Assembly: GCF_964340395.1 (NCBI RefSeq)
Contig: NC_135555.1
Location: forward strand, 2,357,501-2,421,500
Direction: 5' to 3'
Origin: Glandiceps talaboti
Taxonomy: Eukaryota > Hemichordata > Enteropneusta > Spengelidae
DNA: 64,000 nt
Under the pieces are notes generated by a model. That model was not told where the DNA came from and did no database searches. It worked only from the letters and a program-made list of their open reading frames with translations. Of this stretch, positions 48,601 to 59,690 are shown piece after piece. The stretch's first letter is position 1. Each line of letters starts with the position of its first letter. Made by a program: the position numbers and the translations under genes.

Positions 48601-51600
48601 TGAAAGAGGTTGCACCTGACCACACCAGTGGTTCATGTTTACCCATGCGTACATATCATTATGGTAGGATTTAGTACATGTATCAAATTTTCAATTTGTC
48701 GGTTCAAATGAGTTTGTCTAAAAGTTGATACTTCTCAATGGTATCATTTTGTATCCTATCCACTAAGTGAAATGTATATTTGTTTAACATATACAGAACA
48801 CAGGAGACAATGTTCACACAACATGTACAAAATTCCAATGCCCATTTTGTGTAGGTATGGACAATGTTAATAAAGACATACTAACGTTTCTAAACACCTT
48901 GCATCATAACACTTTGATGTAAGGATAACACACTTTTGAAAATAATGGAGTTTTGAAACCTCTGGTTTGCTTATAAACATGGTCAGGTGCATCAGAATAT
49001 TTTCCAAATATATGAATTACTGTTAAAATAACAACTGTAAGGTAAAATTGTACTGGAAGATTAGTTGATTGAGATTCAGTATATTTTCAAACAGTTGTGC
49101 CTTGTATCTGGAAAGTTCATATATATATAAGTGGTTTATTTACCCAATCGTATAAAATGATTACAAAATAATGGTAACAAAAAACAAAAGAGAGAAGGGT
49201 AAATGGGGAGTCAAGAAATAGCTTACAGCTAGTCTAGCCTGATCCCCGACATTGTACATTGTGAATGAAAGAGGGTTCAGTCATTAAGATGACTGAGAAC
49301 ATAACTGCGAGAGAAAAATATGTAAACGTTGTGGTAAAAAAAATATGCCACTGATACCCATATTGAATTTCATACCAAAGTGTTCTTCACCTTTGTTTCC
49401 ATGCCAGGTGAAAGTTACACTTTGGTGCCATGTTTACTCTGAAAGTTACTAGGGGGGTATGTGTATCTTTAAATCTAAGTGTAAAAATCCTCATCAAATG
49501 CTGAAAAAGAAATGTTTTGTGTACTATAAGGCGGTTTTGTTGTCATTTGCATCTGTTTTGAAAGCAAAGGGTTTATGGACCCTGGTCATAACATTCTTGG
49601 ACATGGGGAACAGTTTAAAGAGTCCACCTACATTTCACAAAGAAAGGGAGATAATAGCCCAGATTTTATGCATTGTTGTACATTTGGTTACAAAAAACAA
49701 ACTAGGGAGATAAATTTAGCCAACATCGCTAGTCAAGGGATGTGAATCAATATATCAAGAGATAATGAGAATGGTGCAACTTCACTACAAGAAACTGATA
49801 TGGTCTTTTGAAATCTGTAATGGGCCATGACATTGTATCCATGCATTGTAACCATAGACCAGTACATAGCTGTATAGGTGACTATGATATACTGTGAAAT
49901 AGCATGGCTGTTGTTCTCTTTCAGTAGTCATGTGATTTCATTGCAAAGTGATCTGGTGTCAAGGTTATGATATGTGTGTGCAGTGCGTTAGGTATAAGGG
50001 TAAGAGCTATGTGTCCCTCGCCAAGGGGGGTACTGTTGTTGAATAAAACTCAAACAAGAGTGTCTGAAGGTCATTTAAATGGTAACAATACCATACATAT
50101 GCAGAGAGGAATCACACCACTGGCATGGATGAAAGAAAAAAAAGAGACTTTGTTATTTGATTGTGTTGTGGCATTTATATTGTGACTATTGACTTGTTAG
50201 ATGAAAACAGGTGTGAATGGTATGCCAGGTGGATGGATTTGACATAGGGTCTAAATATGGTACTACAACTAAATGATCAAGTTTTATGACCGAGCCTAGA
50301 CAAAAACGAATGGATGGATGTTTCATGGTTGATGTTTTTTAATGTACTTGTATTTGTTGGTTGGTGAGATTGATGAGATGGTGATGTTGTGTATCTAGGT
50401 GTGTGGACTCACTCTGTTAGATCTCAATTGAATGAATGCAGCCTGTGTGGAATGTACATGTATTGATTAATTCGGTTGGGTTATGGGTTAACCAATGGTT
50501 GTGAGTTGGCTGCATAGTTTGTGGATTAGATGGTTGGCTGGATCATATGTTGGTTAGTTGACCATAGACATGTAGCCGCTAGCTTGTTGGTTTATTGATG
50601 GGCTGGTTAGTCTGTTGGCTAGTTGGCTATCTAAGTTTATTTGTTGGTGAGTTGGCTGGCTGGTTAGTTTGTTGGTGAGTTGGCTGGCTGGTTAGTTTGT
50701 TGGTGAGTTGGCTGGCTGGTTAGTTAGTTTGTTGGTGAGTTGGCTGGCTGGTTAGTTAGTTTGTTGGTGAGTTGGCTGGCTGGTTAGTTTGTTGGTGAGT
50801 TGGCTGGCTGGTTAATTTGTTGGTGAGTTGGCTGGCTGGTTAATTTGTTGGTGAGTTGGCTGGCTGGTTAGTTAGTTTGTTGGTGAGTTGGCTGGCTGGT
50901 TAGTTAGTTTGTTGGTGAGTTGGCTGACTGGTTAGTTAGTTTGTTGGTGAGTTGGCTGGCTGGTTAGTTAGTTTGTTGGTGAGTTGGCCGGCTGGTTAGT
51001 TAGTTTGTTGGTTAGTTGGCTGGCTGGTTAATTTGTTGGTGAGTTGGCTGGCTGGTTAGTTAGTTTGTTGGTGAGTTGGCTGGCTGGTTAGTTAGTTAGT
51101 TTGTTGGTGAGGTATCCCTAAAAGGCACAGCCCCAATTGAAATAATGGATTCCATCCTTCAATGTACACATGTATTATGTGCATGTGAATTAGTGACCTC
51201 AGGAAGACTCTATAAAATGACCTTTATCAGGATCACCATCAGCTGGTAGAAAATCTGTATTTTATCAGAAAGGAGTATCAGTCAATCATTGAATTGTAGA
51301 CAACAGCTGATTGTATGTGTTACTATCAAATACAGATAAGGCCATACAGATTAAATATTATGGCAATCATATTGTAACCTGATAAGTGTTAAGATAAGGT
51401 TAATAGGTGTACAAAGGCAATAATTGTTGTCCCCACCTGTAATTGTCACCTACATTGGTATGTTGTCTCGGTAATGGTATCCTAGAATCTAGGATGTGTT
51501 TTCCTTCAAACGAAAAGAAAGACCAAATCTTTGTAAGGATCAAATAATACTATATCAGCTGAATCCCCACAATACATGCCCATGTATGTATGTATATCAT

Positions 51601-54476
51601 AGTATTGAATTTAACTTTTGTTCCAAACACAACTTTGAAAATTTTACCTTAATAATTCAACTTAAATTTTACGTGAATTTCCATTTGGAGATGTATGTAT
51701 ATTGATATCACAGATCAGGTCTAAACTTGATTCTGTACTTTCCTATTCCAGTGCAAAGGAAAAGGAAACATGCACTATAGATGTGTGAAGAAAATGCCAT
51801 TCTTAAATTGCTGTAGATGGCATGGTTACAGGCTACATGTAATCAGAGGACCCAACTTAACATCACCTTTGAAGGAATTCTTACTCACAGTATATACAAC
51901 TTAATAATAGCCTACATGTAGATTTTAGTGGTACTAAAGTCCATTTCAAAAAACTTGCAGTCTTTGTACTGTATGACTATAAGACGTTTCATGGAAATTT
52001 ATGAATATAAACTATGTGTACAGTAACTTTAGATAGACACGTCCATGCAGAGTACACTCAATGGATACCGTTTAACATTATAATCACATCATGTACATGT
52101 AGTGTACCATTCTGTGAAAGTCTGAATAAATACTCCTCCTGAAGTAAATTTACTCTTGGCATGCAAAGGTAGACTACCAGTCTATCTCATTCTATTATGT
52201 ACATTCTAGGCACTTTGATTTTTATACATACATTTAGATGTTCATGTCTACATGTATATGAGTAATACAAATTTTGAGTTTAATTATTTCACCAGTACAT
52301 AAGAGATGTGAACAAATAAACCAAAGGCCAGGAAAACATCTATGCATCTAAAAGTTGTTATGTACTTCTTCATTTTGGACAGTGGTCCTTTGTATTCATT
52401 GAGATTTTAGTTACCAAGGTATGGGTATTATGACAGTATAGGCGTCTACATGCATATAGCATAGATATTGATACATTTGTAGCAGCAGGATTCGTGTGAT
52501 ATTTTCCATAGGAAAACAACAATCTAAGCAATAACACATGTCCCTGAGGCATATACATGTACATACATGTATATACGGTATAGACATTTGTACACAACAC
52601 TGTATGCAGCATATAATATTTTACTTGTCATGAAATGACACACATTCGACACAGTAAATAGTCAATGTACAAAAAGTTTGGAACATAAAATATGCCTAAA
52701 AATATACCTTGATTTCCAAACTTCATGTGATTATGAATTTAGAGAATGGTAGAGAATTATGATCAGTGAACATGAATGTCTTTAACTAGAAGATGATGTG
52801 TGATGTGTAAAGGAACATGATGAAATTTGTAATGAATGAAGAAAATGGTCAGCATGTGAAACATAGATTATATTGAACACATATTGCCTGGCCATGAGGG
52901 CTATAGCACCCGTTTATTACACCCGAGGGACTGTGAGTTACCAGAATCACATGCTATTTCCCGAGGCCGAAGGCTCAAATAATATATCATTAGTAAATAC
53001 AGATTTTTTTGACACTTTACATACTCTGTTCTATCATATTTATCTCTTGAAAAACTTCCTTTTTCTTCGAAGCAGTTTAGGCTTTGTATTTAAGAAGCAG
53101 TCTTGGCATGTAGGGTAGATTTCAGCTGCTTGTTCTCCTGATATCAGGAATAAATAAGGAACGGGAAAGCAAAAATTACCGAAAAAAAAGGATCGACATG
53201 AGGGTATTCAGGGCACGCGCGCTGACCAGAACCAGATATATTTTTTTTTGGCCTAACCATATGTTAGATTTGCAGACTTTACATGTATGTCTCATAATGT
53301 GTATACCTGTATGTTGAAGATGTATATCTGTGAACACTATACATGTACATGTCGTTGTCAGCAATACATGTAGATGTGTGAACAGAGGTTGAAAGAGTAA
53401 AATACCCACCAGTAAATGTGTAAATATGAAAGTGAAAGCTATAACCACCAGTATAAATTGCTGTCCAATTCAACATAGTTGGTATTGTGCTAATTTAAGG
53501 GGTGTTCTGTGTTCTCTTGTCATATGACATGTTAATTTTAATGGATCTACGGTCAGGTGTGGATGTCATATGAATAACAGTTGGACTGCTGTCGTACAGT
53601 TATGTGTATATGAAACCTGTTCTTTGTAATCCCAAGTTCTTTGATTCATGTCACTTCAAAATGATGAAATATTGTTTGAAATCTGCAAAACATTGCGTGT
53701 AATTTTGTAAAAATCAATTTTCTTTTGTGACAACAGTAACAATAATTCTTTTGTGAAAGCAGAAAAAGTATGTTGGCTCACGAGAATGCTTAAAAATTGT
53801 TCCATTCAAGTTGAAGGGATGTTATTAATCATAAAAATGATGCCATTTTCAACATTTCATCGTTCTTTTTCAGATGGAAACCAATCATATGTTTGAACTT
53901 AGCTCAAATAATATATCATTGTTTTGTTCACTGTTTTCAAGAATGCAATCAGATTTCTTCTTGCATTCAACTATTTGTATTGTAGAAACTCAGTTTCAAA
54001 GTTTTCTGTGAAATATCATTATAATTTTAATTTATTCTTTCATTCCATTAAAAGTGAAAATGAAATAAAGATATTAATCAAAGAATATTCTATTTGTTGT
54101 TCATAGCCGGAAACATGACAGGTGAAAATATTGGGAGGAAAAATCTATCATTTAATAAGGAATGAAATGTGGTTGACTAATTTCTTTCTTTGTTTGTTTT
54201 CTATGAATAGAGCAATTGTAGGACAGATTGAAGATCTTCAAATATACTGCCGTCATGGACTTATACGATCAGAATCACAGGATGATTTCGTACGAGATGA
54301 AAGTGGTTGTCCTGAACAAATATTGCTAGGAACACGTAATGAACATGAAAGTAACTGCGAGTATGCATTAGTAACATGCATTCATAACAGTGAACAGTGT
54401 GGTGTGTTTAGAAGGAGGGATCTAGAAGAACATCTCAAAATTTGTACTTTCATACCATGTTGTTACAGTGATAGAG
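37501..54476 (+). CDS. TRAF7: TRAF7-like RING/TRAF zinc-finger E3 ligase, 5' part (two coding exons in window)
   Basis: TRAF7 is a RING-type ubiquitin ligase that acts in MEKK3/NF-kB signalling. Exons 37501-37715 and 54211-54476 join in phase 2 into 160 codons plus one base. Residues 19-59 form a RING finger: C19-x2-C22, C35-G-H37, C40-x2-C43, C56-P-L-D59. Aspartate replaces the last cysteine, as in TRAF7. Residues 77-88 ([12 protein letters not shown]) and 104-156, with paired Cys/His (C105, H117, C121, C128, C135, H146, C150, C155), match the TRAF-type zinc-finger region. The coiled coil and seven WD40 repeats of TRAF7 would follow beyond 64 kb. The long serine-rich N-terminus of mammalian TRAF7 is absent. 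A TRAF7 paralogue or another RING/TRAF protein without WD40 repeats cannot be excluded. Confidence 0.87.
39745..40121. mobile_element. 377-bp MITE with about 36-bp terminal inverted repeats
   Basis: The left end is TAGGCCAAAAAAGAAAAATT plus ATCTGGTTCTGGTCAG. The right end is CTGACCAGAACCAGATATAT plus ATTTTTTTTGGGCCTTA, its inverse. The body contains T-rich runs and CTTCTTCGAAGCAGTTGAGG. A truncated copy is at 52990-53256. Confidence 0.85.
41983..42067. mobile_element. TAGTCT-family element, compact copy
   Basis: TAGTCTAGTGCTATACTTCA at the left, CAATACCACGTTGGCATCCA plus GACTA at the right. This is the unexpanded relative of 3485-3853. Confidence 0.75.
42945..43328. repeat. Degenerate TCTG-rich array
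   Basis: Irregular TCTGTCAGTTATCATG and TCTGTCTG blocks. Open frames of Ser-Val-Cys across it are artefacts. Confidence 0.9.
43450..43575. repeat. About 65-bp direct duplication
   Basis: ACTGCATGACTTGCATCTTT followed by CACTGTCACTCTCAGACATG occurs twice. Confidence 0.9.
43795..43960 (-). mobile_element. Retroposon 3' end with (AAAT)n tail, minus orientation
   Basis: On the minus strand GTGAGCCCCTGATACAAATG plus GGCTTCAATAAATAAATAAA runs into a long AAATAAAT/AACTAAAT tail. This layout is typical of truncated LINE copies. No RT remnant is visible. Confidence 0.5.
45434..45663. repeat. (GT)n plus (GTAT/GTCT)n compound microsatellite
   Basis: A 74-bp GT run, then mixed GTAT, GTCT and GCATCT units, then a second GT run ending near 45655. 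Confidence 0.97.
46012..46075. mobile_element. TAGTCT-family fragment
   Basis: TAGTCTGTTTGTCTAGAGGC with CCGATCTCAAGATCTCTCTT, matching the left part of the 3485-3853 element. Confidence 0.55.
48364..48414 (-). repeat. C-rich tract, minus-strand G-quadruplex candidate
   Basis: The minus strand carries GGGGTAGGGTAGGGTGGGG followed by five more runs of at least three G. Confidence 0.8.
49120..49250 (-). mobile_element. Retroposon 3' end, relative of 23058-23230
   Basis: The minus strand shares the TTTCTTGACTCC..GGTAA..AATGAT order with the copy at 23058-23230. Diverged. Confidence 0.45.
50641..51112. repeat. 28/32-bp minisatellite
   Basis: TTGTTGGTGAGTTGGCTGGC plus TGGTTAGT repeats about 16 times. 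Units are 28 or 32 bp depending on one extra TTAG. The array is preceded by degenerate versions from about 50460. Confidence 0.95.
52885..52991. mobile_element. Unclassified repeat-like block abutting MITE copy
   Basis: GGCTATAGCACCCGTTTATT, then ACACCCGAGGGACTGTGAGT and TTTCCCGAGGCCGAAGGCTC is GC-richer than its surroundings and joins directly to the truncated MITE at 52990. Confidence 0.4.
52990..53256. mobile_element. Truncated copy of the 39745-40121 MITE
   Basis: From TTAGTAAATAC to the right terminal repeat CTGACCAGAACCAGATATAT..GGCCTAA it matches 39853-40120 closely. The left terminal repeat is missing. Confidence 0.85.
54211..54476 (+). CDS. TRAF7: TRAF7-like exon 2 (TRAF zinc finger)
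   Basis: Acceptor TATGAATAG, donor AGAG|GTAGGT, phase 2 to 1. It codes for [17 protein letters not shown] through [20 protein letters not shown] and [14 protein letters not shown]. The repeat array of CCAT/CAGA units begins only 20 bp past the donor. Confidence 0.9.
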
Positions 54477-54495
54477 GTAGGTAGAATATTGACAT

Positions 54496-54742
54496 ACATC
54501 CATCCATCTGTCCAGCCAGCCAGCCAGCCATCCATCCATCCATCCATCCATCACCCACCCATCCGTCCATCCATCCATCCATCCATCCATCCATCACCCA
54601 TCTATCCAACCATCGATCACCCATCTATCCATCCATCCATCTATCCATTCATCACCAATCTATCCATCCATTTGTATTACCTATCCATCCATCCATACAT
54701 GTATCCAGACAGACAGACAGACAGCTGGACATACACACATAC

Positions 54743-54795
<53 letters not shown>
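54496..54795. repeat. (CCAT)n/(CCAG)n/(CAGA)n compound microsatellite
   Basis: About 300 bp of pyrimidine- then purine-rich tetranucleotides starting 20 bp after the TRAF7-like exon 2 donor. Confidence 0.97.
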
Positions 54796-57590
54796 TGCAG
54801 GCACACAGTCATTATTGTGGTCTGTAAGGAAAAATGTTTGGTCACGACTTGAAGTAGATGTACTTGTTTCTGATATTTGTCGGCCGTATTATATACACAT
54901 TATCATTTATATCATGTGGTTGTATAAACAAATCTTTTATAAAGAATCTTTTGCCGTACAATTTGGTCAGATATTGGATACTAGAAGTGGATGTACATTG
55001 TGTAGAAATAAAATGTACAATATTATGTAGTCATACGTTTTATTATATTTTATTGAAAGGAATTGAAGATATTACTTTTAAAGTGTGTTACCTGTAATTG
55101 TGTTGTTTGGTAAAAAGTGAGAATTCTGTTTTGGTGCATCACATCAGAAATAATAAAATTAAAAAACATACCTTAACAGTTAAATGGAGAAAAGGATGTT
55201 GTCAAAAATAAATTTAATTACACTCTCATCATGCTTTTTGTTTGTTCAGCATTTTATGCAGGTACCTTTCGCTATAAATAAAGTTAACAATAATTTTTGT
55301 AAATGAAAGTTATTTTGGGTTTAGATGTTTCTGCATTGCTAGCAAGTCTCATCAGGTAAAGTGAGATTCTAGTGAAAAATTTTATGACATGAGTTTTTGT
55401 AGCAAATCCAAATGAGACAGAATAAAATTCAGTGTTGCTTGCTGATAAGATTGTACAGCTAAAATGTAAGTCCATGAAATCATTATAATTCAAGAAAAGT
55501 GGTTTGACATTTCTTTTATCATTTCTTACAACATGTGATGATAGAGTGTAAGATATGACACGTCGTACTACCTATCAGATACCCAGTATGCCTTCTAGTC
55601 AATTTGATGTGCCACTGATGCACACAATTTCTAGTGACACACCAAAATTTGGTGTTCCCCTATCTCTTACTAAGTGGTGACACACAAGAAATGCTAGTTT
55701 TTATCATTTTGACTCACAACAACAAACTTTGGCTATCATTAGAGGGCACATTGCAGATACCAGAAGCCTGATTAGGGCTAAACTCCACAAGACGTATCTT
55801 AAAGTCTAGTGAAGCACAAGCCATGACTGTTTTAGTGTGTATGTATGCAAGATATTTTAGTAGACCAGTTCACATCAATGTCACATTGCCTCAGGCTGCC
55901 ACCTAGTATAATCAAACACAGGTGACACTCGTAAGTTAAGGTGAACGTTACTCTGTCAATCGTACGACATGCTGTAGCAAGAACATAAAATTTATGGCCA
56001 TGTTTTACATGTTACCACTGGCAAAAACCACAAAATTTAGAACTCCTTTGATAAAGAACACAAAAAGTATTGTTAAAGTTAAGACATTTCTTTCAAAGAA
56101 AGAAACCATTATTCTACCCTTCAGGTCATTGACATTCTTGTCATTTATTGGCACTCAAGTAATCATTCAAAGCTAGTGATTGATTTTCAAACATGCATAA
56201 ATCAGATGGCCTATGTTTGGGGTACATGTACTCTACATGCAGTGCAGTCATGTATAAATTGTAAATTCAACTATCACAAATGTTAGTTACACTAACTGCA
56301 ACTACATACATGTATGTAAGTTGTAAAACAGAAAACACATAAACGTTTTGTATTTTTATGTTCATATATACACAAATGACCTGGAAATCTTCAAATAAAA
56401 AAAAATACAGCAAACATCTGGTCCCTTTAACACTCCTATACATTCACATTCAGCCTGTAATATTGATATTTTAATTTCAAACCTAATACCATAACTCTGG
56501 TCTTGCCTTGACTGACTTGTAGTCTATCCAAGATGTGAGAAAAATGTTTAGGGTACTGGGGTCATCGTTATATAAATGAAAATTTCAATTCAACAAAATC
56601 AAATTTTTTGTGAAATTGAATCCCAAATTTTCACTTACATCTCATCAGCAGCGTCATGGGTATACATTAATAATTTAAAATTGGGATGATGATTTGATGA
56701 GTGACTTTTGACTGAGTAGAAATTTTCATTCAAAGTCCTACTGGTATATGATTCTGATATTCTCCTTGGCAACACAAAGAATATTATGGGATGTTATGTT
56801 AATATATCATCTGTACAATATATGTATCAAGTCTTTTATGCTTTTCTTTTGGACTGAGCTTTTCACCCTTTAGTTTTTGTTTGCATTTATTACAGATATT
56901 CTCTCTCATTTTAATACTGACCTGAAGATGCTCTGATTTGGAATCCTTTGAGTTGAGTTTTGTTGAGACCATCAAGTTCTCATTTGTGCTGCTTTTGTCT
57001 CTATAATGTAGTTTGGATGCCAACGTATAGAGACTGGACTAATATAGTAGCTTAATTACTATAGTAGTACAAAGTTGAACATTTCCAAGGTCATGTCCAT
57101 ATCATTTATAGATAAAATCATAAGTGTTTGAATAGCTAAGAGCAACTAAGTAAAATCTATTAATTGATGTATGAATAGTACATGTGCCCCCAGTCAGACA
57201 ATAGTAGTATTCTCATTCATCAATCCCATGTCAGGTCCACAAGGGATGCCAACAACTTATATCATAATAAATTGACTATGATTTGTACATTTGGAATGAA
57301 ATAGGAAAGTGTTGCCTTCAATCTATCCTACCTATCAAATATTTATTCAAATGATTGACATTTTGTACAATCCCTTTCCTGTGTTTGTTAAGGTCAGTAT
57401 GAAATAGGTACGTGTAAAATGGACCAGAATTCCCTAATTTAATATTTTGCCATCAAAGCTTTGATCCATGGTGTGCACGTTTTACCAGATTTCACTTTTC
57501 TCTGTTGCCAGGGTTCCCAAACTTTACCAAAAACACTGCTTTTGCATACTTGTTTAATATATGCCTAGATTATTACTACAGTCCAAAAGG

Positions 57591-57662
57591 TAGTCTGGAT
57601 GTCAATGTGGTCTCTGTGAGTGGAGGTGTAAGTCGTAACGATACTGTATAGGAACTAGACTA
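57591..57662. mobile_element. TAGTCT-family element, 72 bp
   Basis: Left end TAGTCTGGATGTCAATGTGG, right end ACTGTATAGGAACTAGACTA. It matches 19308-19387 in inverse order. Confidence 0.75.
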
Positions 57663-58244
57663 TCCAAAAGCATACTACCGTACATGTATATGCAGGTTGT
57701 GCTATACACGCACGTATTGGCACAGTATGAATACTAGTAATTTCTATATTCATATTGCACTGCCTTTGTCCTTGACACTGTGTGTATAGTGCACTATAGG
57801 ACATATGGCACCCCACTCAAGATGTGTTTGCTATATTCTGATTATTTTGAAATACCAGTTATTAATATAATACAACCATCTGTACACTGAAAAGGTCCTT
57901 CCAAAAATATGTCATTGTAATTACCAAATTATTGCTATACACATCTATAAATTTCACAATAAGGGCAACATTATTGTTTTATTTGTGTTTTATTTTCACA
58001 GCTCAACGTGATAATTTGCCCATATTAAACTGAAATGAAATTTTTTCCACTCTTTAAGAAAGCAAGAATGATGAGTGATTTGGGTACAGATTAGTGACAA
58101 CTGGATTGTGACTTACAACAAGATTTAGCTCTGACTATTAAAGATATGAAATTGTTTTGACAGGCTTACTATGTCAGAAAACAAATAGTTGCTCATATTA
58201 AAGTTTACCGATATCCTTTGTTCTAGCTACATGTATGTGAGAGA

Positions 58245-58519
58245 GGAATAGTGTTTTGTCTGAACAAGGTAACAAGGGTGCTAGGCCATCTTGTAACTTT
58301 TTGTGTTTTCTCTGAACAAGATAATAGGGACACTGAGCCCTCTTATAATTCCTATGTCCTCTTTGAACGAGATAAGAAGGATCCTAGGCCATCTTGTAAT
58401 TTCTATGTTCACATCTCTCTGATCAAGGTACCAAGGGGACTGAGCAAACTTGTACTAAATTTCTTTTTTCTCGATCTTTGTGAACAAGATAACAAGGGTA
58501 CTGAGCCCTCTCTTTTGTA
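58245..58519. repeat. Degenerate tandem repeat of about 60 bp
   Basis: Blocks of CTGAACAAGRTAACAAGGG, then ACTGAGCCCTC or CTAGGCCATCTTGTAAT recur about five times with heavy divergence. Confidence 0.8.
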
Positions 58520-59172
58520 ATCTTTTAAGCACCCTCTTGATAAAAATGGAAACCATTTTCAAACCAATCAGTTCTGTGACTGTCAAAATGATATTAAAAT
58601 ATCATGACTTTACATTTTGGTTCTGATGTCTTAACTTCTATTTTTCCTAGGGTGTATTCTGTGACCACTTAAATGGTGACGAGTCTATTTCTTGTAATCC
58701 AGTTTGTGAAGTCAGTTTGAGGCCAAGATTTTCTCTTAACCTATAATGTTTACTTCATTGTCCTGTGTTATTTAAATAATTGAGCTGACTCAGAACTAAT
58801 TGAATTAGTCTGTGTAAATCATTGCAATACCCTAAAGCTAAGGTAGTAAGTAATGATTTTATGAAAACCAGAGTCAACAAACAGTCCCTGGGTTATAGAA
58901 ATGTCACCATTTGGCACTTAATTACCAGATATACAATTTGTAAACAAATATAACCACTATATTTTCAAACAATGTTTTGAAAAAAATATGATCATTTTTT
59001 ATAGCCACATTTTGATACATAGTCATAACTAAGGATAATGTATATTTTTCCAGTCCAAATAAAATAATATGGACATAAAATATTACAAAACAACAAAATG
59101 TGGCTAAACAATTTGGGTTGGAATTGAGCTAAGTGTAGGTATTGAAGTGTTCAGAGGATGCCAACTGTACGA

Positions 59173-59234
59173 TAGCCTGAAATCCATACTACAGAGGAGA
59201 GAATAGGAGACCACATAGTATAGATTGCAGGCTA
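59173..59234. mobile_element. Small inverted-repeat element, TAGCCTG..CAGGCTA ends
   Basis: 62 bp with TAGCCTGAAATCCATACTAC facing GTATAGATTGCAGGCTA. Confidence 0.55.
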
Positions 59235-59380
59235 ACTGTCAAAACTAGTTACATCATCACAAAAATGATAGTACCAGTAAGAAATATGAATGTTTCTAAT
59301 ATTTCAAATATTCAATATTTTATGTATTTGTACATGACCAGATTATCAATGAGATGTCTGTATGTCTGTTACCATAGAAC

Positions 59381-59443
59381 AATTTTATTGGTGTAATGCA
59401 AAGCTGGGACATACAAAGCTTTGTATTACACCAATAAAATTGC
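59381..59443. repeat. Hairpin-forming inverted repeat
   Basis: CAATTTTATTGGTGTAATGC faces TGTATTACACCAATAAAATT plus G around a short centre. It lies immediately left of the large palindrome at 59463-59690. Confidence 0.85.
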
Positions 59444-59462
59444 AAAATTACATTTTCAAAGG

Positions 59463-59690
59463 ACAGTACAATATTGTTACTTTGGAATGGTAAATTGGAA
59501 ACGAATGTGCCGTTTCGATCCGTCTACTACAGACCTTGATAACGCATGATTTAATTATTCAGCGTTAATGCTGAATAATTAAATAATTGTGTGATCAAGG
59601 GCCGTAGAAGAAAGATCGAAACGTCACATTCGTTTCCAATTTACCGTTCCAAAGTAACTATATTGTACTATCCCATTGGTTCTTGGAACC
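59463..59690. mobile_element. Large palindromic MITE-like element (about 228 bp)
   Basis: Arms of about 110 bp (AATATTGTTACTTTGGAATG, TAAATTGGAAACGAATGTGC, AATTATTCAGC and inverses) meet around a 6-nt centre near 59573-59578. CATTTTCAAAG occurs directly at 59451-59461 and 59713-59723, flanking the element. Confidence 0.88.

Larger units (their letters stand above)
37716..54210 (+). other. TRAF7-like intron 1 (16.5 kb)
   Basis: No additional exon was recognised on either strand. It contains MITE copies, retroposon tails and microsatellites listed separately. The stretches 37.72-39.7, 40.2-41.9 and 46-48.3 kb show only AT-rich unique sequence. Confidence 0.65.

Noticed and set aside
56799-57023. 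Minus-strand Lys-rich open frame with a CxxC (NICNKCKQK)
   Set aside because: Looks zinc-finger-like for a few residues, but there is only one CxxC, no paired ligands, and it overlaps a TAGTTTGGATGCC repeat end.
58251-58520. 89-residue open frame with repeated EQDNRDTEPS-like blocks
   Set aside because: It follows a degenerate 60-bp tandem repeat and has no splice or family support.
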